Positions 1 to 9,088 of a stretch of 64,000 nucleotides of DNA are shown here, in pieces. Below the pieces are notes generated by a model. It was not told the DNA's origin. It saw nothing but the letters and a program-made list of their open reading frames with translations, and ran no database searches. The DNA comes from Mesorhizobium sp. B2-4-15. GTDB taxonomy: Bacteria; Pseudomonadota; Alphaproteobacteria; Rhizobiales; Rhizobiaceae. Made by a program: the position numbers and the translations under genes. The stretch spans positions 368,501 through 432,500 of the forward strand of contig NZ_VFUZ01000001.1 in NCBI RefSeq assembly GCF_006658505.1. Direction: 5' to 3'. The first letter of the stretch is position 1, and the number at the start of each line of letters is the position of its first letter.

Positions 1-382
1 GTTCCGACTCGACATTGAAGCAAAGAATGCCGGCTTCGAGGGCGAAGTCCATTTCGCGCGCGGTCTTGCCGACGCCCGAGAACAGGATCTTGCCAGCCGG
101 GATGCCCGCGGCCAGCGCCCGGCGCAATTCGCCTTCCGAGACCACGTCCGCGCCGGCGCCGAGCTTGGCCAGGGTCCGCAGCACGGCCTGGTTGGAGTTG
201 GCCTTCATGGCGTAGCAGACAAGCGCGTCGAGCCCGGCAAAGGCCTGGGCGAATACCCGGTAGTGCCTGGTCAAGGTGGCCGTCGAATAGCAGTAGAATG
301 GCGTGCCGACCTGAGCGGCGATATCAGGGATTGCCACGTCCTCGGCATGGAGCACGCCGTCGCGGTAGTCGAAATGGTTCAC
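1..382 (-). CDS. lysA: Diaminopimelate decarboxylase, N-terminal part (cut by window start)
   Basis: PLP enzyme that decarboxylates meso-diaminopimelate to L-lysine in the cytoplasm, the last step of lysine synthesis. About 127 N-terminal codons are visible; the rest lies before base 1. The start is taken as GTG at 382, giving an MNHFDYRDG opening typical of the family; no strong ribosome site is visible. The CYAMKANSN stretch near residue 60 holds the lysine that forms the Schiff base with PLP, and FSGVGKT follows further on, as in fold-type III decarboxylases. It lies downstream of argH and the LptM-like lipoprotein on the same strand, the usual Rhizobiales order. Identity is secure; the C-terminal half cannot be checked. 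Confidence 0.93.
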   Translation of the reverse strand, partial: MNHFDYRDGVLHAEDVAIPDIAAQVGTPFYCYSTATLTRHYRVFAQAFAGLDALVCYAMKANSNQAVLRTLAKLGAGADVVSEGELRRALAAGIPAGKILFSGVGKTAREMDFALEAGILCFNVESE

Positions 383-451
383 GAGAATGGTTCCGGAAAG
401 TTGGAGCACGACGACATCGGGTTTGGAAGACCTGACCCGATCCCATCGGCT

Positions 452-658
452 CTAGATCAGCGGATCGAGAATGAACTTCTTGTCCCGGACCGGTTTTTCC
501 GGCTCCGGCGGCAGGGGCTGTTTGGCCCTCTCGGCATCCTTGCGCGCCTGAACGGCCGCCTCGTAGGGCGTGTCGAGGCCGGCCTTGCGGCCGCAGGCGG
601 TCACGGAGGCAAGAGCCGCCAGAAGCGTCAGCGTCACCAAAATCCTGCTTCCGGTCAT
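452..658 (-). CDS. lptM: Small LptM-like lipoprotein
   Basis: A 68-residue predicted lipoprotein. A basic start and hydrophobic core (residues 5-20) lead into the lipobox VTAC, so Cys22 would be lipidated after signal peptidase II cleavage. The mature part is short, charged and proline-rich (QPLPPEPEKP) and ends with FILDPLI. Small lipoproteins of the LptM (YifL) type sit between argH and lysA in many Proteobacteria; in E. coli LptM helps assemble the LptDE lipopolysaccharide translocon, and that role here is inferred from position and form. The ATG at 658 was chosen because it begins the signal peptide; longer in-frame starts upstream add non-signal-like sequence. Confidence 0.78.
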   Translation of the reverse strand: MTGSRILVTLTLLAALASVTACGRKAGLDTPYEAAVQARKDAERAKQPLPPEPEKPVRDKKFILDPLI

Positions 659-774
659 CGATCCATCCGTCCGAAACGTTTGCCAGCCGCCGCTTTTAGC
701 CGAGTTCTCAGCGCATTGCACCCCGGATATTGCTGATCGCAACATCCGGATATTGCTCGTCGCAATATCCGGCA

Positions 775-2175
775 TCACGCCTTGGCGATGCGCCTTTTCC
801 AGGCGCGGATCTGCTTCCTCACCTCCGACGGCGCCGTGCCGCCGAAACTGGTGCGGCTCTTGACCGAGTTCTGCACCGCCAACACCGAGAAGATATCGGA
901 AGTAATTCCGGGGTTGATCGACTGCAGGTCCTCCAGCGACAGCCTCTCCAAGCCCACCTTATTCTCCTCGGCCAGCGCCACGGCGCGGCCGGTTACATGA
1001 TGCGCCTCGCGGAAGGGCAGGCCGAGCGTGCGCACCAGCCAGTCGGCAAGGTCGGTGGCGGTCGCGTGGCCGGAGCCGGCGGCCTTCTTCATCGCCGCTG
1101 TGTTGACCGTCATGTCCGAGACCATGCCGGTCATGGCCGCCAGCATCAGGTCGAGCGTCTCGGCGGCGTCGAACACCGATTCCTTGTCTTCCTGCATGTC
1201 CTTGCCATAGGTCAAGGGCATGCCCTTCATCACCGTCAGCAGGCCGACCAGATGGCCGTTGACGCGTCCGGTCTTGCCGCGCACCAGTTCGGCGGCGTCG
1301 GGATTCTTCTTCTGCGGCATGATCGAGGAGCCGGTGGAGAAACCATCCGACAGCCTGATGAAGCCGAACTGCGGCGTCGACCAGATGATGATCTCTTCGG
1401 CCAGCCGCGACAGATGCGTGGCGCAGATCGCCGCCAGGCTCAAGAATTCCAGCGCGAAATCGCGGTCGGAAACGCTGTCCAGCGAATTGCGCATCGGTTC
1501 GCGGAAGCCAAGCGCCCTGGCGGTCTGGTGGCGGTCGATCGGGAAGCTGGTGCCGGCAAGGGCGGCGGCGCCCAGCGGGCTTTCATCCATCCGTTCGATG
1601 GCGTCGCGTACGCGCGACAGATCGCGCGAAAACATCTCGACATAGGCCATGCAGTGATGGCCGAACGTCACCGGCTGCGCCGCCTGCATGTGGGTGAAGC
1701 CCGGCATCACGGTCGCCGCATGCTCCTCGGCCCGATCCAGCAATGCCCTGATCAATCCTTTCAGCGCTTCGGCGACGCGAAAACACTCGTCCTTGACCCA
1801 GAGCCTCAGATCCACCGCCACCTGGTCGTTACGCGAGCGCGCGGTGTGCAGCCGGCCGGCAGCCGGACCGATCAGGTCGGCGAGGCGAGCCTCGACATTC
1901 ATGTGGATGTCCTCCAGCTTGGTCGAGAACTCGAAGGTGCCGGCCTCGATCTCTTTCAGAATCGTGTTCAGCCCGTGAGCGATTTTTTCTTGATCGGCCG
2001 CCGAAATAATGCCCGTTTGCGCCAGCATCTCGCTGTGAGCGATCGAACCTCTGATGTCCTGCGCGTAGAGCTTGCGGTCGAACGAGATCGACGCGTTGAT
2101 CGCTTCCATGATCGCGGCCGGACCCGAGGCAAATCGTCCGCCCCACATCTGGTTGCTGGTCTTCTTGTCGCTCAT
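775..2175 (-). CDS. argH: Argininosuccinate lyase
   Basis: Cleaves argininosuccinate to arginine and fumarate, the last step of arginine synthesis. The 466-residue protein opens with [15 protein letters not shown], standard for ArgH, and has the superfamily signature [12 protein letters not shown], whose serine is the catalytic residue, plus the substrate-binding TARSRNDQ segment. The ATG at 2175 is chosen from this N-terminus; the open frame continues upstream only as antisense of the tlpA gene. Its start lies just 36 bp from the divergent tlpA start, so the two promoters must be very compact or overlap coding sequence. The lipoprotein and lysA follow on the same strand. Confidence 0.97.
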   Translation of the reverse strand: MSDKKTSNQMWGGRFASGPAAIMEAINASISFDRKLYAQDIRGSIAHSEMLAQTGIISAADQEKIAHGLNTILKEIEAGTFEFSTKLEDIHMNVEARLADLIGPAAGRLHTARSRNDQVAVDLRLWVKDECFRVAEALKGLIRALLDRAEEHAATVMPGFTHMQAAQPVTFGHHCMAYVEMFSRDLSRVRDAIERMDESPLGAAALAGTSFPIDRHQTARALGFREPMRNSLDSVSDRDFALEFLSLAAICATHLSRLAEEIIIWSTPQFGFIRLSDGFSTGSSIMPQKKNPDAAELVRGKTGRVNGHLVGLLTVMKGMPLTYGKDMQEDKESVFDAAETLDLMLAAMTGMVSDMTVNTAAMKKAAGSGHATATDLADWLVRTLGLPFREAHHVTGRAVALAEENKVGLERLSLEDLQSINPGITSDIFSVLAVQNSVKSRTSFGGTAPSEVRKQIRAWKRRIAKA

Positions 2176-2211
2176 CGCTATAAACCCGTGCTTCGGAGCA
2201 GTTTTGAGAAA

Positions 2212-2889
2212 ATGGCAGACGGAAACAGATTTTTCCCGGCCCCGCGCCTGATCCTCGCCGCCCTGGTGGCGGGAGTGCTGGCCGGCGCGGTCGCGGTATA
2301 TGTCAGCGAGAGCCGGTCTGGCAACAACGCACCAGCGCAGGTGGCCGCCAGCAATGGCAACGACGTCGCCTGCGCCGCCAAGAGCGACCGCGCCAAGAAG
2401 ATCGCGGCCGCGGCCACGGGCGAGGTCGCGGCACTTTTGCCCGCGGATCCGCCGCAATCGATGAAGAGCCTCGCCTTCAAAGGCCCCGACGGCAAGCCGA
2501 TGACGATTGCCGACCATGCTGGAAAGACGGTGCTGCTCAACCTCTGGGCCACATGGTGCGCGCCTTGCCGGGCTGAAATGCCGGCGCTCGATGCACTGCA
2601 GAAGGAGAAAGGCAGCGACGCGTTTCAGGTCGTCGCCGTCAATGTCGATGCCGGCGACGATGTGAAGCCGAAGAAGTTCCTCAAGGATACCGGCGTCCAG
2701 ACCCTCGGCTACTATCGGGACTCGACCATGACGCTTTTCAACGACCTCAAGGCGCGCGGCCTGGCGCTCGGCCTTCCGGTCACCATGCTGATCGACGGCG
2801 AAGGCTGCCTGATCGCCCACATGAACGGTCCGGCCGAATGGTCGGGACCTGACGCCAAGCGGCTGATCGAGACGGCTCTGGGATCGTGA
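2212..2889 (+). CDS. tlpA: TlpA/ResA-type membrane-anchored thiol:disulfide oxidoreductase
   Basis: A 225-residue thioredoxin-fold protein facing the periplasm. One N-terminal membrane anchor (about residues 12-31) is followed by a linker and a TlpA-like domain with the redox motif WCAPC (Cys116 and Cys119) in [15 protein letters not shown]. TlpA proteins reduce cysteines of cytochrome oxidase assembly factors and apo-oxidase in Bradyrhizobium; the same role is inferred here. The ATG at 2212 gives a normal anchor directly; upstream sequence in this frame is antisense of argH. A tlpA homologue divergent from argH is a common rhizobial arrangement. Two further cysteines lie outside the motif: Cys54 in the linker and one in GEGCLIAHM near the C-terminus. 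Confidence 0.9.
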   Translation: MADGNRFFPAPRLILAALVAGVLAGAVAVYVSESRSGNNAPAQVAASNGNDVACAAKSDRAKKIAAAATGEVAALLPADPPQSMKSLAFKGPDGKPMTIADHAGKTVLLNLWATWCAPCRAEMPALDALQKEKGSDAFQVVAVNVDAGDDVKPKKFLKDTGVQTLGYYRDSTMTLFNDLKARGLALGLPVTMLIDGEGCLIAHMNGPAEWSGPDAKRLIETALGS

Positions 2890-2897
2890 GCAAGAAG

Positions 2898-3209
2898 CTA
2901 GGCTGAGCGCACGCTTGGCTTGAGCAATACAAGGTTGCCGTCCTGCTGGTCAGCGGCGCGCACCGGAGTATGCTTGCCGTTGCCGGTCAGGTCGTCGAAC
3001 GCCTCGATCGGCGCCGGTTTGCCAAGATAGTAACCTTGGCCGATCTCGCAGGGCTCCGCGTCCAGGAACTTCAACTCGCCAAGCGTTTCGACGCCCCCGC
3101 CAGCACAGGCATGCCGAGCCCACGTCCCAGCCTCAGCACAGCGCGCACGATTGCCGCGAGCTGGCCGTTCGTGCGTCAGCTGCTGCACCAGCAGCATTTC
3201 ATCATCCAT
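2898..3209 (-). pseudogene. C-terminal remnant of an EAL-domain c-di-GMP phosphodiesterase
   Basis: The last about 55 residues (GGVETLGELKFLDAEP, then EIGQGYYLGKPAPIEAF) match the end of EAL domains. The middle about 26 residues make no sense in this frame, but the neighbouring frame reads NGQLAAIVRAVLRLGRGLG and then MPVLAG, the expected EAL sequence. So the frame has been shifted near 3165 and shifted back near 3105. An in-frame stop lies directly before the ATG at 3209, and nothing resembling the catalytic EAL half is seen upstream. This is a truncated, frameshifted relic with no expected activity. It lies between tlpA and ugpB. Confidence 0.72.
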
Positions 3210-3361
3210 TTAGCCGGCTAATCATGGTGATCCGTCTTGGGCTTTACGTCCACGACGATCACCCTGGCTCCCTAAGCCGCCGGTGTGACACTTTCATGCC
3301 GGCCAAGCCGCCGAGGGGAAGGAACGAACAGCTGTGCAAAGGCCTGGGAGCCACAACAGAA

Positions 3362-3379
3362 CTGTCACATACCTTCTCT
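3362..3379 (+). promoter_or_regulatory. Possible weak Pho box upstream of ugpB
   Basis: CTGTCAC at 3362 is followed after 4 bp by CTTCTCT, an 11-bp spaced direct repeat in the style of PhoB sites (CTGTCAT repeats). The second half matches only in part. ugp operons are PhoB-controlled in E. coli and Sinorhizobium, which is the main reason to note it. It lies about 60-80 bp before the ugpB start. Confidence 0.25.
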
Positions 3380-3440
3380 AAGAGAGCGGGCAAGGACTTG
3401 CGCAAGACCCTTGTCACCAGTCATTCAAGAGGGAAAAACC

Positions 3441-4793
3441 ATGACCATGATCAAGCGGGGCCTCGCTGCCCTTGCCGTCGGTGCGCTCGGTACCGCGCTG
3501 GCGATGCCTGCCTTTGCAGAACCGGTAAAATTCGATTTCTGGTTCGGCCTTTCGGGCGACCTCGCCCGCGTCGTCGACACGATGTGCAAGAACTTCAACG
3601 AGTCGCAGAAGGACTACGAAGTCGTCTGCACCAGCCAGGGCAATTACGACGCCACGCTGCAGAACACCATCGCCGCCTTCCGTGCCGGCAAGCAGCCGAC
3701 CATCGTCCAGGTCTATGACGTCGGCACCGCCACCATGATGCTGTCGGGCGCCTACAAGCCCGCCGACAAGCTGATGGAAGAAAACGGCTACAAGATCGAT
3801 TATGCCGACTATTTCCCCGGCATCGCACGCTACTATGCCACCTCGAAAGGCGAAATGCTGTCCTTCCCGTTCAATTCCTCGACCGCGCTGATGTACTGGA
3901 ACAAGGACGCCTTCGCCAAGATCGGCAAGACCGAAGCGCCGAAGACATGGGAAGATGTCGGCGCCGACCTCAAGGCGATGAAGGACGCCGGCTACGAATG
4001 CCCGATGGCGATCAACATCTCGGCCAACGAAAGCTGGCAGTTGATGGAGCAGTTCTCCGCGATCCACAATCAGCCGATCGCCACCAAGAACAATGGCTAT
4101 GACGGGCTCGATGCCCGCCTGGAGGTCAACAAGACCAAATTCGTCCAGTACGTCACCGACCTCAAGAAGTGGTATGATGCCGGCCTGATCAAGATCAAGT
4201 CGAAGGACCTCGGCCAGGACATGGTCCAGGCTTTCGCCTCCGGCACCTGCCAGATGATCCTGACCTCCGTCGGCGACCACGGCACCGTCGGCAGGACCCA
4301 GAAGGAAGGCATGAAGTGGGATGTCGCCGAACTGCCGGTCTATGCCGGCACCGCGCGCAAGAATTCGCTCGTCGGCGGCGCTTCGCTGTGGGTGCTCTCC
4401 GGCAAGTCGGACGCCGAATACAAGGGCGCGGCCGCCTTCCTCAACTTCATCCACGACCCCAAGACCGCTTTGTTCTGGTCGACCAATACCGGCTACATCC
4501 CTGTGACCAAGTCGGGCTTCGACTACATGAAGGCCGACGGCTTCTACGACAAGGCGCCCTATAAGGGCCGTGAAGTCGCGATCGCCAGCCTGACCGCCTC
4601 GGAGCCGACCGAAATCACCCGCGGCGTGCGCCTGGGCAACTTTACCCAGATCCGCGCCGAGTTCGGCACGCAGATGCAGGCGATCTTCGCCAACAAGGTC
4701 AGCGTCCAGGAGGGCCTCGACACGCTGGTCAAGAACGGCGACGCCATCCTCGATCGCTTCCAGCAGACCTATCCGGGCAAGACCCTGCCCTGA
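3441..4793 (+). CDS. ugpB: Glycerol-3-phosphate ABC importer, periplasmic binding protein
   Basis: A 450-residue extracytoplasmic binding protein that captures sn-glycerol-3-phosphate, or glycerophosphodiesters, for the UgpAEC permease. It has a Sec signal peptide (basic MTMIKRG start, hydrophobic core, AMPAFA before cleavage at about residue 23). Typical UgpB stretches include FDFWFGLSGDLARVV, VPVTKSGFDYM-like IPVTKSGF and the C-terminal PGKTLP. ATG 3441 follows an AGAGGG ribosome site. It is the first gene of ugpBAEC; the gap to ugpA (153 bp) carries a large hairpin that probably reduces read-through, so the binding protein would be made in excess. Family substrate is well established; the exact ligand here is inferred. 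Confidence 0.94.
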   Translation: MTMIKRGLAALAVGALGTALAMPAFAEPVKFDFWFGLSGDLARVVDTMCKNFNESQKDYEVVCTSQGNYDATLQNTIAAFRAGKQPTIVQVYDVGTATMMLSGAYKPADKLMEENGYKIDYADYFPGIARYYATSKGEMLSFPFNSSTALMYWNKDAFAKIGKTEAPKTWEDVGADLKAMKDAGYECPMAINISANESWQLMEQFSAIHNQPIATKNNGYDGLDARLEVNKTKFVQYVTDLKKWYDAGLIKIKSKDLGQDMVQAFASGTCQMILTSVGDHGTVGRTQKEGMKWDVAELPVYAGTARKNSLVGGASLWVLSGKSDAEYKGAAAFLNFIHDPKTALFWSTNTGYIPVTKSGFDYMKADGFYDKAPYKGREVAIASLTASEPTEITRGVRLGNFTQIRAEFGTQMQAIFANKVSVQEGLDTLVKNGDAILDRFQQTYPGKTLP

Positions 4794-4808
4794 TAGCCGA
4801 ATGCCAAA

Positions 4809-4886
4809 GGCCGCCCGTGCTCCGAGCGTGATCACTTCCGAAAACGGTTTCCACTTTCGGGATCATGCTTGGGTCGACGGGCGGCC
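4809..4886 (+). terminator. Compound hairpin between ugpB and ugpA built on an interspersed palindrome
   Basis: Perfect 10-bp outer arms (GGCCGCCCGT at 4809-4818, ACGGGCGGCC at 4877-4886) enclose a family A rhizobial palindrome (about 4827-4868: GTGATCACTTCCGAAAA ... TTTCGGGATCATGC). The outer right arm is followed by GTTTCG rather than a long T run. It probably acts as a partial terminator or RNA stabiliser at the end of ugpB. Confidence 0.6.
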
Positions 4887-4946
4887 GTTTCGCATATTAA
4901 TCTCACCCTTGCTCCAAGCTAGCTGTGAAGCGGCATCGACGGACCG

Positions 4947-5831
4947 ATGGAAAAACGCGTTACCTTCAGCAGATCGACGATCGGCATCCTGTTCGCGGTG
5001 CCGCAGCTCCTTCTGATCTTCACGTTCTTCTACTGGCCGGCAGGCCAGGCCGTGTACTGGTCGCTGACGCTGCAACAGCCCTGGGGCGGCGGCAATATCT
5101 GGGTCGGGCTCGACAATTTCCGCTCGATCCTGGCCAACGCCGATTATTGGAACTCGATCACCGCCAGCCTTGTCTTTGCGGGGATCAGCACCGGCCTTGC
5201 GATGTTCATTGCGTTGGTGCTCGCCGCCTTGACCGACCGCCAGCTCGCCGGCTCTCGCCTCTATCGCGTGGTGCTGATCTGGCCCTATGGCATCGCCGCG
5301 CCGGCGCTGGCGATGGCGTTCCGCTTCATCCTGGCGCCGGAGGCCGGCTTCATGGCAGTCGTCAACCAGGTCTGGCCCGGTTTCTGGGACCCCGGTCTTG
5401 ACGGCGCCGATGCCATGGCTTCGATCATCGTCGCCTTCTCCTGGAAATATGTCGGCTACAACTTCATCTTCTTCCTCGCCGCCTTCCAGGCCATCCCGCG
5501 TTCGCTGATCGAGGCGGCGGCGATGGATGGATCCGGCGTCATCAGGCGCTTCCGGGACATCCAGTTCCCGCTGATCACGCCGACGATCTTCTTCCTGCTG
5601 GTCATCAACATCACCGAAAGCTTCCAGGATTCCTTCGGCATCGTTGACATCATGACCGCCGGCGGTCCCGCAAACGCGACCAACCTGATGGTCTACAAGA
5701 TCTATTCCGATGGCTTCAAAGGCCTCGATTATTCGGGCGCCGCCGCGCAGAGCATCATACTGATGCTGCTCATCATCGTGCTCACCATCTTCCAGTTCCG
5801 CTTCATCGAGCGGCGCGTGCACTACAGGTGA
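4947..5831 (+). CDS. ugpA: Glycerol-3-phosphate ABC importer permease UgpA
   Basis: A 294-residue inner-membrane permease of the MalF/UgpA type, with about six membrane segments starting at residue 10 (IGILFAVPQLLLIFTFFYW). The cytoplasmic EAA loop that docks on the ATPase reads IEAAAMDGSG, about residues 188-197. It pairs with UgpE to form the channel. ATG 4947 gives the MEKRVTF start normal for UgpA. ugpE follows after 7 bp, so the two are very likely co-translated. Nothing unusual is seen in length or composition. Confidence 0.95.
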   Translation: MEKRVTFSRSTIGILFAVPQLLLIFTFFYWPAGQAVYWSLTLQQPWGGGNIWVGLDNFRSILANADYWNSITASLVFAGISTGLAMFIALVLAALTDRQLAGSRLYRVVLIWPYGIAAPALAMAFRFILAPEAGFMAVVNQVWPGFWDPGLDGADAMASIIVAFSWKYVGYNFIFFLAAFQAIPRSLIEAAAMDGSGVIRRFRDIQFPLITPTIFFLLVINITESFQDSFGIVDIMTAGGPANATNLMVYKIYSDGFKGLDYSGAAAQSIILMLLIIVLTIFQFRFIERRVHYR

Positions 5832-5838
5832 GATAGAT

Positions 5839-6753
5839 ATGGTCGAGCGCACTCCGTTTCTCAATTTCTTCACGCATCTGATCCTGTTCGTCGGCTTCGT
5901 CTTCTGCGTCGCCCCATTCGCGGTCGTGGCGATCGCCGCGTCGCACAACCTCAAGGACGTCAACGACGTGCCGATGTCGCTGCTGCCTGGCAGCGACTTC
6001 TGGATCAACATCAGGACGGCCTGGACGACAGCCGATCTCGGTCCCAAGCTGTTGAACAGTTTTATCATGGCTGCCGGCGTGGCGGCGGGCAAAGTGATCA
6101 TCTCGGCGCTCACCGCCTTTTCGATCGTCTATTTCCGCTACCCCGGGCGCACGTTCATCTTCTGGCTGATCTTCGTCACACTGATGCTGCCGCTCGAAGT
6201 CCGCATCGTGCCGACCTACGCGGTCGTCGCTAATGTGCTGTCGCCCTACCAGGCCATCCTCGATGTGACGGGCCTGAGCTGGTTGATCGAAAAAGTGTCG
6301 GGCGTACAGGTCTCATTCAGTCTCGGACTGCTCAATTCCTACACCGGCCTGATCATGCCATTGATCGCCACGGCCACCGGCACGTTCCTCTACCGCCAGT
6401 TCTTCCTGACGGTACCCGATGAACTGACCGAGGCCGCGCGCATGGACGGCGCCGGCGCATTGCGCTTCTTCATCGATATCCTGCTGCCGCTGTCGCGCAA
6501 CAACATGGCCGCGTTGGGTACCATCATGTTCCTATGGGCCTGGAACCAGTATCTATGGCCGCTGCTTATCACCACCGACCAGTCACATGCGACTGCGGTT
6601 ACCGAGTTGAAGCAGCTCATCCCCAATGTCGGCGGCGCGCCGGAATGGCACATCGCCATGGCGGGCACGCTGATCGTCATGCTGCCGCCGCTGATCGTGG
6701 TGGTGCTGATGCAGCGCTGGTTCGTGCGCGGCCTGATTGCCACCGAGAAATAA
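5839..6753 (+). CDS. ugpE: Glycerol-3-phosphate ABC importer permease UgpE
   Basis: A 304-residue permease, partner of UgpA, of the MalG/UgpE type. It begins [16 protein letters not shown], has about six membrane segments, and shows the EAA loop [15 protein letters not shown]. The family-typical C-terminus [15 protein letters not shown] is present. ATG 5839 is 7 bp after the ugpA stop, and ugpC begins 13 bp after its stop, giving a tight ugpAEC unit. Confidence 0.95.
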   Translation: MVERTPFLNFFTHLILFVGFVFCVAPFAVVAIAASHNLKDVNDVPMSLLPGSDFWINIRTAWTTADLGPKLLNSFIMAAGVAAGKVIISALTAFSIVYFRYPGRTFIFWLIFVTLMLPLEVRIVPTYAVVANVLSPYQAILDVTGLSWLIEKVSGVQVSFSLGLLNSYTGLIMPLIATATGTFLYRQFFLTVPDELTEAARMDGAGALRFFIDILLPLSRNNMAALGTIMFLWAWNQYLWPLLITTDQSHATAVTELKQLIPNVGGAPEWHIAMAGTLIVMLPPLIVVVLMQRWFVRGLIATEK

Positions 6754-6766
6754 CAGGAGACAGGAA

Positions 6767-7867
6767 ATGGCCTCCATCGCAATTCGCGGCGTCAAGAAGA
6801 ACTACGCCAAGACGCAGGTCGTGCACGGCGTCGACCTCGACTTCGCCTCGGGCGAATTCGTCGTCATCCTGGGACCGTCCGGCTGTGGCAAATCCACGCT
6901 TCTGCGGATGATCGCTGGCCTGGAAGAGATTTCCGACGGGACGATCGCCATCGACAATACGGTCGTCAACAAGCTCGAGCCGCGCGAGCGTGGTTGCGCC
7001 ATGGTGTTCCAGAACTACGCGCTCTATCCGCATATGAGCGTCGCCCAGAACATCGGCTATTCGCTGAAGGTCGCCGGCGTTCCGGCGGCCGAACGCACCC
7101 AGCGTATCCAGGCAGTGGCGCGGGTCCTGGAGCTCGAACATCTGCTCGACCGCAAGCCGATGGCGCTTTCCGGCGGCCAAAGGCAGCGCGTCGCCATGGG
7201 CCGCGCCATGATCCGCGAACCGAAAGTGTTCCTGTTCGACGAGCCGCTGTCCAATCTAGACGCCAAGTTACGGGTCCAGATGCGCTCTGAAATCCGCAAG
7301 CTGCACCGCCGGCTCAACGCCACTTCCGTTTTCGTAACCCACGACCAGGTCGAGGCGATGACGCTTGCCGACCGGCTGGTGGTGATGAATGCCGGACGCG
7401 TCGAGCAGGTCGGCACGCCCGGTGAAATCTATACCCGGCCCGCCAGCCGCTTCGTCGCCACCTTCGTCGGCGCGCCGGCGATGAATATCCTGGAAGGCAC
7501 CGTCGAACTCGACGGGTTGTCGCTGCTCGGCGGCAGCCGCCACCTGACGATCGCCCGCGCCGGCTTGCCGGTCGGCTCGAAGGTCGCGATGGGTGTCCGG
7601 CCCGAAGCCGTACGGCTGGTGGCGCCGGGCACCGCCGGCGCGCTCAACGCCACCGTCGACCTCGTCGAGGAACTGGGCGCCGGGAGGGTCATCTATGTCG
7701 ATCTCGACGGCGCGCCGTTTTCGGTGATGACATCGGAAGCCGTGCACCCGGAGCCGGGCAGCACGGTCGGCCTGAAGCTTTCGCCCGACGACATGCATTT
7801 CTTCTCGCCGGAGACGGGAAGCCGCCTCGATGTCTTCAAGGCGTCCATTCCCGAGCCGGCACTCTGA
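6767..7867 (+). CDS. ugpC: Glycerol-3-phosphate ABC importer ATPase UgpC
   Basis: A 366-residue ABC ATPase of the MalK/UgpC class that powers UgpAE. Walker A is GPSGCGKST (about residue 37), the Q-loop is [12 protein letters not shown], the signature LSGGQRQR, Walker [16 protein letters not shown], and the switch histidine lies in [12 protein letters not shown]. The last about 130 residues form the TOBE/OB region typical of sugar-type importers. The start ATG 6767 follows AGGAGACAGG; an earlier in-frame start overlapping ugpE lacks family similarity. Last gene of the ugp operon. A weak GC-rich inverted repeat (7883-7890 with 7908-7915) lies between it and the convergent fbpC, without a T run. 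Confidence 0.95.
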   Translation: MASIAIRGVKKNYAKTQVVHGVDLDFASGEFVVILGPSGCGKSTLLRMIAGLEEISDGTIAIDNTVVNKLEPRERGCAMVFQNYALYPHMSVAQNIGYSLKVAGVPAAERTQRIQAVARVLELEHLLDRKPMALSGGQRQRVAMGRAMIREPKVFLFDEPLSNLDAKLRVQMRSEIRKLHRRLNATSVFVTHDQVEAMTLADRLVVMNAGRVEQVGTPGEIYTRPASRFVATFVGAPAMNILEGTVELDGLSLLGGSRHLTIARAGLPVGSKVAMGVRPEAVRLVAPGTAGALNATVDLVEELGAGRVIYVDLDGAPFSVMTSEAVHPEPGSTVGLKLSPDDMHFFSPETGSRLDVFKASIPEPAL

Positions 7868-8005
7868 TTTGCGAAACGTCATCACCGCCGTGACGGATCC
7901 GGCTCTCCGGCGGTGGCCGATCTGCTCGGGTCGAGCCCGGTAAACGCTTCAACGACTGATCTTGCCACTGCACGCCCGGCGCGGCGCCATCAAGCTTTCA
8001 GCCGT

Positions 8006-9088
8006 TCAGGTAAACACATGCGCCTTTCCCGACACGGTGAGCCGCACGATCTCTCCGACCGCAGGTGCGTCCATGCCCGGCTTGCGCAGGATCAACGGCG
8101 TGTTGCCGATGGCGGCGGCGTCCGGCGGGTCGGGATTGTTCATCAGGCGCACCGCGATGGTGCACATCGAGCCGGCGAATTCGGATTCCACCACTTCGCC
8201 AAACAGCATCTCCGGTGTGCCCGACATGCCCTCGCGCGATGTCCTCTTCAATCCGATCTGCTCCGGCCGCAGCATGATGCGGGCGACATCCCTGTTGTCT
8301 GACGTGTCGACGGCGATGCGGCCCAGCGGAGAGGTGGCGAAGCCGCCCGAGACGCTTGCCGGCAGGATGATGGCGTCGCCGAGGAATTCGGCGATCATCC
8401 TGTCCTTTGGCTTGAAATAGAGCTCACGCGGCGTGCCGACCTGCGAAAACTTGCCTTCGCGCATCACCGCCACCTGGGCAGCGAAGGACAGCGCCTCGGC
8501 CTGGTCGTGCGTGACCAGGATGGTGGTGATGCCGGCCGCTTCCAGAAGCTCGGCCACCGCCTTGCGCATCGAAGCGCGCAGACCGGTGTCGAGCGCCGAG
8601 AACGGCTCGTCGAGAAGCATCAGCCGCGGCTTCATCGCCATGGCGCGGGCGAGCGCCACGCGCTGTTGTTGGCCGCCGGAGAGTTCGTGTGGGCGGCGCT
8701 TGAGGATCGCCTTGTCCAGCCCGACGATATAGGCGAGTTCGATGATGCGCTCGGCACGTTTGTCCGCGCCGCGGTCCATACCGAAACCGATATTGTCCGA
8801 AATGGTCAGATGCGGGAAGAGGGCGCCGTCCTGCGCCACCACGCCTATGCCGCGGCGATGCGCCGGGACAGCCGCACCACCATTGGCCAGCACCTCGCCG
8901 TCGAGCACGATGCGGCCCTGGTCCGGCGCCTCGAAGCCGGCGATAAGCCGCAGCAGGGTCGTCTTGCCGCAGCCGGACGGGCCGACAATCGCCGTGCGGC
9001 TGCCGCTGGCGACATTGAGGTCGACGCCGTCAAGGGCCGCGACCGGGCCGTAGTGCTTTTTCAGGCCGCTGATTTCGAGAAAGCTCAT
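8006..9088 (-). CDS. fbpC: Ferric iron ABC importer, ATPase
   Basis: A 360-residue ABC ATPase. Walker A is GPSGCGKTT, signature LSGGQQQR, Walker [17 protein letters not shown], and the switch histidine is in [14 protein letters not shown], followed by a C-terminal TOBE-like region. It drives the FbpB permease. Its ATG at 9088 overlaps the fbpB stop by 4 bp (ATGA), showing translational coupling. Assignment to iron rather than another oxyanion-type substrate comes from the neighbouring two-domain permease and the iron-binding-type periplasmic protein; sequence of the ATPase alone would not settle it. Confidence 0.88.
   Translation of the reverse strand: MSFLEISGLKKHYGPVAALDGVDLNVASGSRTAIVGPSGCGKTTLLRLIAGFEAPDQGRIVLDGEVLANGGAAVPAHRRGIGVVAQDGALFPHLTISDNIGFGMDRGADKRAERIIELAYIVGLDKAILKRRPHELSGGQQQRVALARAMAMKPRLMLLDEPFSALDTGLRASMRKAVAELLEAAGITTILVTHDQAEALSFAAQVAVMREGKFSQVGTPRELYFKPKDRMIAEFLGDAIILPASVSGGFATSPLGRIAVDTSDNRDVARIMLRPEQIGLKRTSREGMSGTPEMLFGEVVESEFAGSMCTIAVRLMNNPDPPDAAAIGNTPLILRKPGMDAPAVGEIVRLTVSGKAHVFT

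Noticed and set aside
730..2211. Upstream extension of the tlpA frame across argH
   Set aside because: Antisense to argH. The protein similarity and membrane anchor begin at 2212.
3414..4835. Minus-strand frame opposite ugpB
   Set aside because: Antisense of UgpB with repetitive composition; no homologous features.
7883..7915. Terminator between ugpC and fbpC
   Set aside because: The 8-bp GC arms have an 18-base loop and no T run on either strand, so it is too weak to call.
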